Shown here piece after piece: positions 27,027 to 35,275 of a stretch of 64,000 nucleotides of DNA. Position numbers and translations under genes: made by a program. Position 1 is the stretch's first letter. Each line of letters starts with the position of its first letter. Source of the stretch: Kiritimatiellaeota bacterium B1221 (lineage in GTDB: Bacteria > Verrucomicrobiota > Kiritimatiellia > SS1-B-03-39 > UBA6053). The notes beneath the pieces were generated by a model that was not told where the DNA came from, did not search any database, and was given only the letters and a program-made list of their open reading frames with translations. The DNA is taken from positions 104,199-168,198 of the forward strand of contig JARHXX010000006.1 in NCBI GenBank assembly GCA_029269125.1, given 5' to 3'.

Positions 27027-28175
27027 ATGCCCAATCAACTCAACAGAGTCCGGCTCAAAACCGCCAAACGGGTGGTCATTAAATTCGGCACCCGTGTCCT
27101 CGTAGACAGCCGGGGACGGCCCAATCCTGTGCGTATTCAGGCCATTGTCGATCAGGTCTCCGAATTGGTCAAAGCCGGTCGCGAAGTGGTCATCGTCTCC
27201 TCCGGTGCCGTCGGCGCCGGATTGGATCCGCTGGGATTTGCCAAACGCCCCACCGATCTGGTTTCCCTGCAAATGGCCGCAGCCGTGGGGCAAACCCATC
27301 TCATGCGCATGTACAGCGAACGCTTTGAAGAAAAAGGGCTCGCGGTCGGTCAGATTTTGCTCAACCACGACGATTTAAAACAGCGTAACCGCCACTTAAA
27401 CGCCCGAAATTCCCTCTTGGGACTGCTGCGGAAAGGCATCGTGCCCATCGTGAACGAAAATGATGTGGTCTCCGTGGATGAAATCCGCTTGGGCGACAAC
27501 GATTATTTGGCTTCGCTGGTATCAGTATTGGTGGATGCGGACGCCCTCCTGCTCTGCACCTCGGTCAACGGCCTGCGTGCGCCGCTCACAGGTAACCGCA
27601 CCCAACGGGTGGCCTACATTCCCGAAATCAGCAAAAAGGAATTGGAGCTGGTCAACGGTAAAGGCTCCGAACTCTCCACCGGCGGCATGGCCACAAAATT
27701 GGGCGCCGCCCAAATGGCCAACCGGGCGGGAGCCGTTTCGCTGATTTTGGATGGACGTAAACCCGACGCCCTCACCCGCGCCCTCAATGGCGACGATCTG
27801 GGCACCTGCATTGGACGCGTGGATGACAGCGGGCGCATCAAAGGCAAACGCAAACACTGGATTGCCTTCTTCCACAAACCCACCGGCAAGCTCACCGTGG
27901 ACGCCGGCGCCGAAAAAGCCCTGCGGTTCAGCGGAAAAAGCCTGCTGGCCGCCGGAATCACCAACGTGGAAGGTCAGTTTAGCACCGGCGCGGTGGTGGA
28001 AGTCAGAAACAAAGATAAGAAACTGATTGGAAGTGGTTTATGTCAGTTCACCGCCGAAGATTTGAGACTAATTCAAGGGAAGAAATCCAACCGAATTCTG
28101 GAAATACTCGGCCCCGCCGTCTCGACAGAAGTGATACATCGGGATAACCTTGTCCTCTTGACTGAACAGGAATGA
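27027..28175 (+). CDS. proB: Glutamate 5-kinase ProB
   Basis: First step of proline synthesis: ATP-dependent phosphorylation of glutamate. The amino-acid-kinase domain shows RVVIKFGTRVLVD, VIVSSGAVGAGLDPLG, IVNENDVVSVDEIRLGDND and STGGMATKLGAAQMA. A C-terminal PUA domain starts near residue 282 (KLTVDAGAEKALRFSGKSLL). The 382-residue length matches the long, PUA-containing form. It lies between ffh and proA with very short gaps. Confidence 0.95.
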   Translation: MPNQLNRVRLKTAKRVVIKFGTRVLVDSRGRPNPVRIQAIVDQVSELVKAGREVVIVSSGAVGAGLDPLGFAKRPTDLVSLQMAAAVGQTHLMRMYSERFEEKGLAVGQILLNHDDLKQRNRHLNARNSLLGLLRKGIVPIVNENDVVSVDEIRLGDNDYLASLVSVLVDADALLLCTSVNGLRAPLTGNRTQRVAYIPEISKKELELVNGKGSELSTGGMATKLGAAQMANRAGAVSLILDGRKPDALTRALNGDDLGTCIGRVDDSGRIKGKRKHWIAFFHKPTGKLTVDAGAEKALRFSGKSLLAAGITNVEGQFSTGAVVEVRNKDKKLIGSGLCQFTAEDLRLIQGKKSNRILEILGPAVSTEVIHRDNLVLLTEQE

Positions 28176-28179
28176 GATC

Positions 28180-29433
28180 ATGAACAAAAAAAGTGAAATT
28201 TTAGAAATGGGCGAAAAAGCCCAAAAAGCCTCCCTTGCGCTGGCAAAACTGAGCTCCCGTAAAAAGAACAACATTTTGGAAGCCATGGCCGATGAGCTGG
28301 ATGCCCGCCGCAAAGAAATTCAGGCTGCCAATCAAAAAGATCTGGTCGAAGGCAGGAAGAACGGTCTCAGCGCTGCCATGCTGGATCGCCTGGAACTCAC
28401 CGACGAACGTTTTACCTCCATGGTCAAAGGCATTCTGGATGTGATCGCACTCAAAGATCCGGTCGGCGACATTATGAGCACCTGGGTACGCCCGAATGGC
28501 TTAGAAATCAGAAAAGTCCGGGTTCCCATCGGAGTGATTGGCATTATTTTTGAATCCCGTCCCAATGTGACTGTGGACGCGGCCGTACTTTGTTTTAAAT
28601 CATCCAACGCCACCATTTTGCGCGGAGGCAAAGAAGCGATTCACAGCAACCGCGCCCTGGCCCTGGCCATTCAGGAAGGGGGCGAGAAAAAAGGACTCCC
28701 CCCCAACGCCATTCAGTTGGTGCAAACCACTGAGCGCTCGGCCGTAAAAGAATTGGTGCAGCTCGAAGGTCTGGTCGACTTGGTGATTCCCCGTGGAGGC
28801 GAAGGCCTCATCCGCGCGGTGGTGGAAGATGCCCGCGTACCCGTTATCAAACATTACAAAGGCATTTGCCATATCTACGTAGACAAGGATGTGGATTTAC
28901 CCGGTGCGGTGGATATCGTGGACAATGCGAAAACCCAACGTCCCGGCGTCTGCAATGCGGTGGAAACCGTGATTGTCCACAAAGATATTGCGGAAGAATT
29001 TTTGCCCATGCTGGCAAATCGCCTGATTTCCAAAAAAGTGGAGATTCGTGGTGACAGTGCGACCTGTTCCCTGATCCCCGAAGCCTCTCCCGCCAAAGAG
29101 GAAGATTGGGGCGAAGAGTATTTGGATCTCATTTTATCCGTGAAAGTGGTGGACGATATCAATGGCGCCATCTCTCATATCGATCAATACGGATCCAAAC
29201 ATTCCGATGCGATTCTCAGTCAGTCTGAAGTTGCCCAAAAACAATTCCTGCAGGAAGTGGACAGCTCCACCGTGTACGTGAATGCCAGCACCCGCTTCAC
29301 CGACGGCAACGAATTTGGCCTCGGTGCGGAAATTGGCATCAGCACCGACAAATTGCATGCCCGGGGCCCCATGGGTCTCGAAGAACTGACCACCTACAAG
29401 TTCCACGTGTTGGGTACCGGTCAAATAAGATAA
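28180..29433 (+). CDS. proA: Gamma-glutamyl phosphate reductase ProA
   Basis: NADPH-dependent reduction of glutamyl-5-phosphate to glutamate-5-semialdehyde. It has the ALDH-like fold with VPIGVIGIIFESRPNVTVDA, the active-site segment DNAKTQRPGVCNAVETVIVH (catalytic Cys in PGVCN) and FGLGAEIGISTDKLHARGP near the C-terminus. At 417 residues it is full-length. The ATG follows the proB stop after 4 bp. The unit ffh-proB-proA ends here; no clear terminator is visible before the repeat-rich spacer. Confidence 0.96.
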   Translation: MNKKSEILEMGEKAQKASLALAKLSSRKKNNILEAMADELDARRKEIQAANQKDLVEGRKNGLSAAMLDRLELTDERFTSMVKGILDVIALKDPVGDIMSTWVRPNGLEIRKVRVPIGVIGIIFESRPNVTVDAAVLCFKSSNATILRGGKEAIHSNRALALAIQEGGEKKGLPPNAIQLVQTTERSAVKELVQLEGLVDLVIPRGGEGLIRAVVEDARVPVIKHYKGICHIYVDKDVDLPGAVDIVDNAKTQRPGVCNAVETVIVHKDIAEEFLPMLANRLISKKVEIRGDSATCSLIPEASPAKEEDWGEEYLDLILSVKVVDDINGAISHIDQYGSKHSDAILSQSEVAQKQFLQEVDSSTVYVNASTRFTDGNEFGLGAEIGISTDKLHARGPMGLEELTTYKFHVLGTGQIR

Positions 29434-30003
29434 GCAAAGAGAAAGGCGAACGTCGAACATTCAACATTGAACGTCCAACGCCGAACGAAAACTTCGACGT
29501 TCGTCTACCCGCGCGTGACGCGAGCTGCGGCCAGGGATGTTTGATGTTCGGTGTTCGTGTTTATTTTCCTGCACTTGCGCCCATCGAAACTTCCCCGTTC
29601 CTTCCATCCGAACACCAACCGTGTTCCGTCTGTCAGCCCGATGTTGCGCATCCGGGTTTCCACCCAGCGCTTCGCACTGGGCTGATATCGTCGTGGACCT
29701 TCGGCCCATATGTGCAGAAACCACAGACTTACTTATTTAACGGTAACCCAAAACGAAAATGAGGGTTAAACAACAAGACAAAAGACTGCTCGAACCCATC
29801 AGCCAAACAGATATCATATTCGAATCCTACATATCGTTTGCCCCCTCCTTTCTAACCTTGTCATTTTTTCCGATTCCGATGGATCTGGTGCCACCACTCC
29901 ACTTCGCGTTACACCAGCCCCACCGGGGCGACATTCCAAAGCCCGGCCCGTCAGGGCTGGGCAACTCGAACAGAGAACAGCAGAGCCCTGTAAGCGGCGC
30001 CAC
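29434..30003. other. Intergenic region with degenerate repeats
   Basis: No gene is supported. From 29447 to 29560 it contains words such as GAACGTCGAACATTCAACAT and, in the opposite sense, GTTTGATGTTCGGTGTTCG, forming a loose inverted repeat. Then comes a diverged copy of the dispersed repeat (29609-29690) and a GC-rich stretch at 29900-29975 with ACCAGCCCCACCGGGGCGAC and CCCGTCAGGGCTGGGC. The last overlaps the eroded end of the squalene-cyclase-like pseudogene region. Confidence 0.55.
29609..29690. repeat. Dispersed intergenic repeat, copy B (diverged)
   Basis: Starts CGAACACCAACCGTGTTCCG followed by TCTGTCAGCCC, matching the start of copies A (9511) and C (35151), then diverges into CACCCAGCGCTTCGCACTGG. 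Read on the opposite strand all three copies can encode RRNTVGV or RRNAVGV, which shows their common origin but is not evidence of a protein. Confidence 0.5.
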
Positions 30004-30336
30004 TCACCCCCCCAACATTTCCTCCTCACATAAATCCGATGTTTTCCCATGGGACAAAAATGCCAACAGCACCAAACCGTCAGCCTCCGCACTATAGCGA
30101 TCATCCGCTAACGCCCCACTCAAGGATCAGAAACCGTCTTCATGCTGACGGGCCTGCAACCACCTCAATGCCTTTTCTGCAGCCATGGGTTCATAGACCT
30201 CATCTGAGAAACCGATCAACACTTCCTTTTCTGAAGGGCGGGTTCGCAACAAGTATAACCCTGCGACCATCAGCAATATCAGAACAATCGTAATTTCAGG
30301 GCGAAGAAACCGAGACAGGGATTTATCTTTTTTCAT
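30004..30336 (-). pseudogene. Eroded squalene-cyclase-repeat paralog with in-frame TGA
   Basis: From ATG at 30336 (MKKDKSLSRFLRPEITIVLI) it encodes a membrane anchor, then the first toroid repeat KALRWLQARQHEDGF and a TGA. The upstream paralog reads KALEWLKAHQHENGSW at this place, so TGA replaces the conserved Trp codon (TGG). The same frame continues after the stop with paralog-like DGLVLLAFLSHGKTS (cf. TGLALLTFLAHGETPSS) to a second TGA at 30004. The rest of the toroid is missing. It starts 4 bp after the stop of the intact neighbour. Confidence 0.75.
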
Positions 30337-30340
30337 AAGA

Positions 30341-31840
30341 TTAAATCTCAAACATAACCTCATCCGAGCTCTTTGTGTTTACAGGAGCTGAAGCAGGCAG
30401 ACTGCCCGCGCCTCTCCCCACATTGTAACGGTAACAGGTCATCAAACTCAGAGCTCCCAGCGTGGTGTTAAATACCGGTCCCTGATGGATGCCTTTATCG
30501 GTATACCCCAGCCAACTTCCATCTTCCTCCTGATTGCGGGCGAGTTCGGTGACCATCGCACTGACAAATTTCTTGAACTGATGCCCCTCGGGATCCTCCT
30601 GAAAGAATGCCTGCACGGTGTAGTACCAGAACATGATTTCACCGCCATGTTCCGGACTCAACGCCCTGTTTCCCCAGCGGGGCAACTGATCACTTTCACA
30701 AAATTGATCGAGAAACTTCACACTCTCCCGGGCTTCGCGACTTTTCCCTCTCCCGCTCAAAAACAATCCCAAGGTACCGGCAGAAGAAATGATCCGGCGC
30801 GGGGCATCCACTTTTTCGTTGGTTACGGTGTAGGTAAAGCCCCGGCCGCCACTCACTGTTTTTTTAGATCCGAGCAACATCCCGTCCATCGCCCATTGCA
30901 AATGCTGTTTTACTTTTTCATCCGCCACATCGGTCATTGACACCGCCTTTAAGGCCTGCACATGCCAGGCCCCCAGTGACAGATCATTCCGACTTTCCCG
31001 TTTGTATTCATAATCAAATCCGCCATTGGACATCTGCCCCTTCATGATCACCCGGGTGGCTCGTTCCAAGGGGGAACGTAACAAAGGATTGTCGGTCATC
31101 AAATAGGCCTCGGCCATGGCGTAGGTGGCGATGGCGTGCCCATAAGCGGTGTGGGATCCTGCAGGTTGAAAAACCCCATGGGCATCCTGATTTTCCACCA
31201 AAAAACGAATTCCTTTGGCCACGGTCCCTCCGTATTTTTGAGAGCTAGGCGTTTCCCCATGCGCCAGGAAAGTCAACAGAGCCAAACCCGTGTACCCCGC
31301 ATTCGCGCCTCCTCCTTTAAGATCACCTTTCTGCGTCCAGGATCCGTTTTCATGCTGGTGCGCTTTTAACCATTCCAAGGCCTTTACAACACTGGGCTCC
31401 GAATAGGTGGCAACAGACGGCGGTAAATATTTCGCCACCGCTTTTTCACGTCCTCCCTCCCCCCGGTCTGTATAAACCCCTTCCAAGATAACCACGCCCA
31501 CAGAATCCACAAACAACGGCTGAGCGACTGGAGCCGCGGTGTTTGGAGTTTCAGGACCTGGAAGCTCAGGAGTCGGGTCGTTTAATATTGGAAGCGTGCA
31601 GCCAATGAACGTATTCATTTGATCGGAAGTCACCGGATCTTCATCGATAATTTCAGGTGGCGGCTCGTAAGGTGTCGCAGGTTCCTCCGTTGCAAATGAC
31701 TTAAAAATTTGTTCCGGAAGGGGTGGGGCTGGTTCCGATCCGACCCAATGCAGAATCCCCAAAAAGAGCAGAAAGTTCAGAATGCAGGAAACTCCAAAGC
31801 TGGAATGATGGGCGATGCGGTTTGCGGTCAGAATGTTCAT
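30341..31840 (-). CDS. Membrane-anchored squalene-cyclase-repeat protein (paralog 3)
   Basis: 499 residues: an N-terminal membrane anchor (FGVSCILNFLLFLGILHWVG), a Pro/Glu-rich linker (about 36-105) and an alpha-toroid domain of prenyltransferase/squalene-oxidase repeats (about 150-470). QW-like units include ALEWLKAHQHENGSW and NQEEDGSWLGY, plus IATYAMAEAYLMTDN. The cyclase DxDD acid and the thioester CGEQ of alpha-macroglobulins are both absent, so it is probably not a cyclase; a binding or structural role outside the inner membrane is more likely. A strong ribosome site (CCAGGAG) and a conserved upstream element precede it. Confidence 0.75.
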   Translation of the reverse strand: MNILTANRIAHHSSFGVSCILNFLLFLGILHWVGSEPAPPLPEQIFKSFATEEPATPYEPPPEIIDEDPVTSDQMNTFIGCTLPILNDPTPELPGPETPNTAAPVAQPLFVDSVGVVILEGVYTDRGEGGREKAVAKYLPPSVATYSEPSVVKALEWLKAHQHENGSWTQKGDLKGGGANAGYTGLALLTFLAHGETPSSQKYGGTVAKGIRFLVENQDAHGVFQPAGSHTAYGHAIATYAMAEAYLMTDNPLLRSPLERATRVIMKGQMSNGGFDYEYKRESRNDLSLGAWHVQALKAVSMTDVADEKVKQHLQWAMDGMLLGSKKTVSGGRGFTYTVTNEKVDAPRRIISSAGTLGLFLSGRGKSREARESVKFLDQFCESDQLPRWGNRALSPEHGGEIMFWYYTVQAFFQEDPEGHQFKKFVSAMVTELARNQEEDGSWLGYTDKGIHQGPVFNTTLGALSLMTCYRYNVGRGAGSLPASAPVNTKSSDEVMFEI

Positions 31841-31891
31841 GTTTTTCTCCTGGGGTTGAATCAGGAGAGAAGGTACGCGGAATCCGAAATT

Positions 31892-31900
31892 ATGTTTAGG
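31892..31900 (-). promoter_or_regulatory. Conserved CCTAAACAT element upstream of paralog 3
   Basis: On the minus strand CCTAAACAT lies 52 bp before the start codon. The same nonamer precedes the two sister genes at a similar distance. It could be part of a promoter or a regulator site. Confidence 0.5.
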
Positions 31901-32073
31901 TTTTATACAACAAAATGCCGGTTTTTAAATATTAATCTCCGACACCTATACACGAAGCACCCTGCCGCAATATGATCAACCTCCCCCCGGACTCAAACCA
32001 AAAACTGAAGACACCCAGCCCGTATAAAGGATACTTGGGCATCGCAAACGGAACCTAGGGATCCAAAGCAAAA

Positions 32074-32082
32074 TTGTTTAGG
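32074..32082 (-). promoter_or_regulatory. CCTAAACAA, orphan copy of the paralog-array element
   Basis: On the minus strand TTTTCCTAAACAATTTTG occurs 234 bp before paralog 3 and just beyond the terminator of paralog 2. It shares the flanking T-run with the copies at 33772 and 35110. No start codon follows at the usual distance. Confidence 0.35.
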
Positions 32083-32130
32083 AAAACTTCGCCTTTATAA
32101 GGATTCCTCTCTCCCCTCCCATCACTCCGG

Positions 32131-32165
32131 AAAAACAATCGGCCACTCCCGAGAGGGAGTGGCCG
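32131..32165 (-). terminator. Intrinsic terminator of paralog 2
   Basis: A perfect 11-bp stem (CGGCCACTCCC / GGGAGTGGCCG, 4-nt loop) at 32140-32165, followed on the minus strand by GATTGTTTTT. It lies about 40 bp after the stop of the gene ending at 32204. Confidence 0.85.
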
Positions 32166-32203
32166 CAGGAATTTTATATCCGATATGTAATCGGGAGGAG
32201 GAA

Positions 32204-33715
32204 TCAGATATCGAACCCCACGTCTTCCTCATCCTCCTCGTAGGTTGGCTCAGCAACATCTACCTGCTGGATATTATCCGCCTGGGTGGTGGGCAAGTAA
32301 CGGTAATAAACCATGAGCCCCAAAGCCCCCAAAGCGGTGTTCAACGTCTTCCCCATTTTCTTTCCACCTTCCGAATAACAAAGCCAATGTCCGTCATCCG
32401 CCTGATTCTGAACCAAAGCTTTCACCAATGACGGCATGAAGCGTTTAAAGTTCGATCCATCGGGATCCTCCTGAAAGAAGGCCTGTACGGCATAATACCA
32501 ATAATATATTTCACCGCCATGACCCGAATGAATCTTGTCATTCCCCCAGCTGGGCAACCTGTCTTTCTCCGTATATTGTGACAAATATTCCAGAGCCTGT
32601 TTTGCTTCTTTACTTTTCCCCCGGCCTGCAAGATGCAAGGCCAAGGTGCCGGCCGCACTCACAGTTTTCTGCGCGCCCCCCACTTTGTCGCTGGTCATAG
32701 AATATGTAAAGTAACGGCCCTTGCCATCCACATCTTTTGAGCCAAGAAGCATACCGTCCATCGCGGAATCCAGATACTTTTTGGTGTCCGGTCCGGTGCC
32801 CTTGGAAATGTAAGCGGCCTTTAAAGCCTGTAACTGCCAGGAACTGATAGAAAGGTCATTCCGGGTTTCACGTTTGTAATGATAATCATATCCTCCGTTG
32901 GGCATTTGACCTTTAATGATAACATTGACCCCGCGCTGCAGCGGCTCTTTTAACAAAATGTTATCGGTCATAGTGTAGGCTTCCGCCATCGCATAGGTGG
33001 CCATGGCATGTCCATAACCCGTATTCCCGCCCACGGGCTGGAAAAGCCCTTTCGAATCCTGATGCTCCACCAAGAAACGAATCCCTTTAGCAACCGTCGG
33101 ACCAAAATCAGCGGATGCCGGAGTCTCTCCATGCGCCAAAAATGCTAGCAGCGCCAATCCGGTGTAACCGGTATTCACATTCCGGTCACCCGCCCCGTTT
33201 TTGCTCCACCCGCCATTAGGACGCTGGTTGTCTCTCAACCATTCCAGGGCCTTCATTACTGCCGGTTCTGAAAATTTCTCCAAGCCTTTGCCGTATTTGG
33301 CGGCGGCCGCCTGTCGGGCTTTCGGGGTACGCCCCACCAGCAAACCGGTCATCACCACCGGACTGGACACATCCGACATCAAATCTGACAAACTGCTCAC
33401 ATCCGTATTCGTAACATCGGCCACCTCTTCAGTTTGCTGCTCGAAATCGGTTTCCATGGGCGTGTCCAGGGTGAAGTCCGTCAACTCATTCAACTCGTCC
33501 GGATCCACGACTTCTTCCGGTTCAAACTCCTCTTCCAAATCCTCAATGTCTTCCTGGGTCGCCGGATCAATGACCATGACTTTGGAGACATCCGGTTCCA
33601 TGCCCTCCGAAAAGGTGATAAAGGTTACCAGCGCCAATACCAGTAGCGCGTTGATAATCACAGAGACAAGCACACTGGAGGTGTGGGCATATTTTAAGTA
33701 TTTTTGTACATTCAT
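32204..33715 (-). CDS. Membrane-anchored squalene-cyclase-repeat protein (paralog 2)
   Basis: 503 residues: a membrane anchor (SVLVSVIINALLVLALVTFI), a very acidic linker (DIEDLEEEFEPEEVVDPDEL), the segment SSPVVMTGLLVGRTPKARQA and an alpha-toroid of QW-like repeats (ALEWLRDNQRPNGGW, LVEHQDSKGLFQPVGG, MATYAMAEAYTMTDN, NQADDGHWLCY). An acidic tail (YEEDEEDVGFDI) ends the protein. No DxDD or CGEQ motif is seen. It is the best preserved member of the array and has its own terminator. It is probably anchored in the inner membrane with the toroid in the periplasm; ligand unknown. Confidence 0.78.
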   Translation of the reverse strand: MNVQKYLKYAHTSSVLVSVIINALLVLALVTFITFSEGMEPDVSKVMVIDPATQEDIEDLEEEFEPEEVVDPDELNELTDFTLDTPMETDFEQQTEEVADVTNTDVSSLSDLMSDVSSPVVMTGLLVGRTPKARQAAAAKYGKGLEKFSEPAVMKALEWLRDNQRPNGGWSKNGAGDRNVNTGYTGLALLAFLAHGETPASADFGPTVAKGIRFLVEHQDSKGLFQPVGGNTGYGHAMATYAMAEAYTMTDNILLKEPLQRGVNVIIKGQMPNGGYDYHYKRETRNDLSISSWQLQALKAAYISKGTGPDTKKYLDSAMDGMLLGSKDVDGKGRYFTYSMTSDKVGGAQKTVSAAGTLALHLAGRGKSKEAKQALEYLSQYTEKDRLPSWGNDKIHSGHGGEIYYWYYAVQAFFQEDPDGSNFKRFMPSLVKALVQNQADDGHWLCYSEGGKKMGKTLNTALGALGLMVYYRYLPTTQADNIQQVDVAEPTYEEDEEDVGFDI

Positions 33716-33771
33716 GATCTTTTAAGGGTCCGGATTTGTAATATCTGGGACTTTAGAGTTTCGGACAGGTA

Positions 33772-33780
33772 ATGTTTAGG
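33772..33780 (-). promoter_or_regulatory. Conserved CCTAAACAT element upstream of paralog 2
   Basis: Minus-strand TTTTTCCTAAACAT lies 57 bp before the start codon. From here to the ATG the sequence aligns with the leader of paralog 1, including CAAATCC-GACC-TTAAAAGATCAT just before the start. Confidence 0.55.
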
Positions 33781-33801
33781 AAAAAGATCAATAAATTCTC
33801 A

Positions 33802-35082
33802 TTATTTTTTATTCAGCCGGAAAAGTTCAAAATCTATATCTTTCGGCGCTATCTCTGCGTCCTTCTCCCCCGGGACGGGTACATAAACGGGATGCAGAGA
33901 ATACGATTGATAATAGACCATCAGAGACAGGGCCGCCAAAGAGGTATTTCCCACCGAACCAAGTCGCTTCCCTGATTCCGTCCCATCCATCCATTGCCCG
34001 TCCTCCGCCTGGTTTAGCACCAGCGCTTTCACCAACGCCGGCATATAAAGTCTAAAATTTTCGCCGGAGGGATCTTCCGCGAAAAAGGCGTTCACCGCCA
34101 GATACCAAAAAAGGATCTCTCCTTCTGATTCGGCATTTGTATTCACCTTTCCCCACTGGGGTAAGCTCTCCGGCTGGGTATATTTCTCTAAGAACTGTAT
34201 GGATTCCCGAAAAGCTTCAGATGGCGTACGCCGCGCGAGATAGAGTGAAATGGCCTTTCCCGCAAGAAAACTTTTGTTTTCCGGCTCATTCCCCTGACCA
34301 TCCCCGGGTAATAGCATCTCATCCACCACTTGCTGTAAAAGTTTTCCCGCTTCCGGATCCCCTCGCAAGGCCCGGGAGGCAGAACTCAGTGCCCTCACCT
34401 GCCAATATTTACTTAAATCATCCTTTTCGCCCTCAAATTCTTTGATTTGCATACCCAGCATCTTTACCCCGCGTTTCAGCGGCTCCCGCATCAGGATATT
34501 TTCAGTCATGAGATAAGCTTGCGCCCAAGCGTAGGTGGCGACCGCCTGTCCTATCCGCGAATCCGGCTCCGCAGGCTGAAAGGACCCGTTTTCATCCTGA
34601 TGTTCAAACAGATATCGTAGTCCCTTCCCCACCGTAGGACCATATTTCGCCGAAGCGGGGGTTTCCCCATGGGTTAAAAACGCCAACAGGGCCAAACTTG
34701 TGCTCAAAACCTCCCCTGCTTCCTCTAAACGGCCATCAGCATGCCAGGCCCCATTGTTTTGCTGATGATCTTTTAACCAATCCAACGCTTGGGAGACTGC
34801 GGGCTCGGGAAACCTTTCCACTCCACCATACTTTTCTATAGCCGCTTTTCTCGCGGCAGGCGTACGCCCCGGCAATCGATGGGGCATCACCACCGGACTT
34901 GAAACCTCTTCCATTAACTTCTCCAATTCCGCTGAACTTTCAGCTTCCAAACCTTCAGGGAAAGCCACGTAGGGCCATCGCATCAAAAACAGCAGGATCG
35001 AGATAGACTCCCGAAACCTGGGGACGGCATTAAATAACTTTTTGATTTTTATGATCTTTTTAAGGTCAGGATTTGAGAACAA
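33802..35082 (-). CDS. Squalene-cyclase-repeat protein (paralog 1), degraded N-terminus
   Basis: Up to 426 residues. The toroid part is intact (ALDWLKDHQQNNGAW, SLALLAFLTHGETPAS, VATYAWAQAYLMTEN, NQAEDGQWMDG), preceded by SSPVVMPHRLPGRTPAARKA as in paralog 2. The N-terminus is abnormal. Where paralog 2 starts GATCATGAATGTA, this copy reads GATCATAAAAATC, so the homologous start codon is ATA (35052). The membrane anchor is poor and the acidic linker is missing. Translation might use TTG at 35082 or an internal ATG. It may be a decaying gene or a soluble variant. Confidence 0.6.
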   Translation of the reverse strand: MFSNPDLKKIIKIKKLFNAVPRFRESISILLFLMRWPYVAFPEGLEAESSAELEKLMEEVSSPVVMPHRLPGRTPAARKAAIEKYGGVERFPEPAVSQALDWLKDHQQNNGAWHADGRLEEAGEVLSTSLALLAFLTHGETPASAKYGPTVGKGLRYLFEHQDENGSFQPAEPDSRIGQAVATYAWAQAYLMTENILMREPLKRGVKMLGMQIKEFEGEKDDLSKYWQVRALSSASRALRGDPEAGKLLQQVVDEMLLPGDGQGNEPENKSFLAGKAISLYLARRTPSEAFRESIQFLEKYTQPESLPQWGKVNTNAESEGEILFWYLAVNAFFAEDPSGENFRLYMPALVKALVLNQAEDGQWMDGTESGKRLGSVGNTSLAALSLMVYYQSYSLHPVYVPVPGEKDAEIAPKDIDFELFRLNKK

Positions 35083-35109
35083 AAGGGATCTTAGAACATC
35101 AGCACCAGA

Positions 35110-35118
35110 ATGTTTAGG
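35110..35118 (-). promoter_or_regulatory. Conserved CCTAAACAT element upstream of paralog 1
   Basis: Minus-strand TTTTTCCCTAAACAT lies 58 bp before the position homologous to the start codon of paralog 2 (ATA at 35052 here). The spacing matches that of the other two copies. Confidence 0.5.
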
Positions 35119-35150
35119 GAAAAATCGATATCGATGTCGATTAGAGTATG

Positions 35151-35275
35151 TACGCCAACAGCGTTCCGTCTGTTAGCCCAGGGTTGGCTTGAGGAACGAA
35201 AGCCTACCCTGGGGATACACACATTTAAAACACCAACACTGAAGGGGTTGCGCCAAAATGTCGAATGCCACAAGA
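35151..35275. repeat. Dispersed intergenic repeat, copy C
   Basis: Contains CAACAGCGTTCCGTCTGTTA, GGCTTGAGGAACGAAAGCCT and ACACCAACACTGAAGGGGTT, collinear with copy A at 9511-9640 at roughly 80 percent by eye. It lies in a spacer, like the other copies. Confidence 0.65.

Larger units (their letters stand above)
31841..32203. other. Intergenic region between paralogs 2 and 3
   Basis: Holds the promoter region of paralog 3 with one copy of the conserved CCTAAACAT element (31892-31900), a second, slightly changed copy (32074-32082), an imperfect hairpin around GTATAAAGGATAC (near 32020) and the terminator of paralog 2. No gene is seen. The second element copy might mark the site of a lost paralog. 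Confidence 0.55.

Noticed and set aside
25540..27030. 4.5S/SRP RNA gene near ffh
   Set aside because: The conserved GGAAGGAAGCA-type loop was not seen in the spacers around ffh.
29434..30003. Small protein genes with MFDVR-like starts
   Set aside because: They result from repeated GTTCGATGTTC-type words in the spacer and have no ribosome sites or families.
30341..33715. Squalene-hopene cyclase or sterol synthesis function for the toroid proteins
   Set aside because: The DxDD acid is not found, the proteins are smaller than cyclases and carry an N-terminal anchor with linker; no hopanoid genes are nearby.
30341..33715. Alpha-2-macroglobulin-like thioester domain
   Set aside because: The toroid fold is similar but the CGEQ thioester motif is absent.
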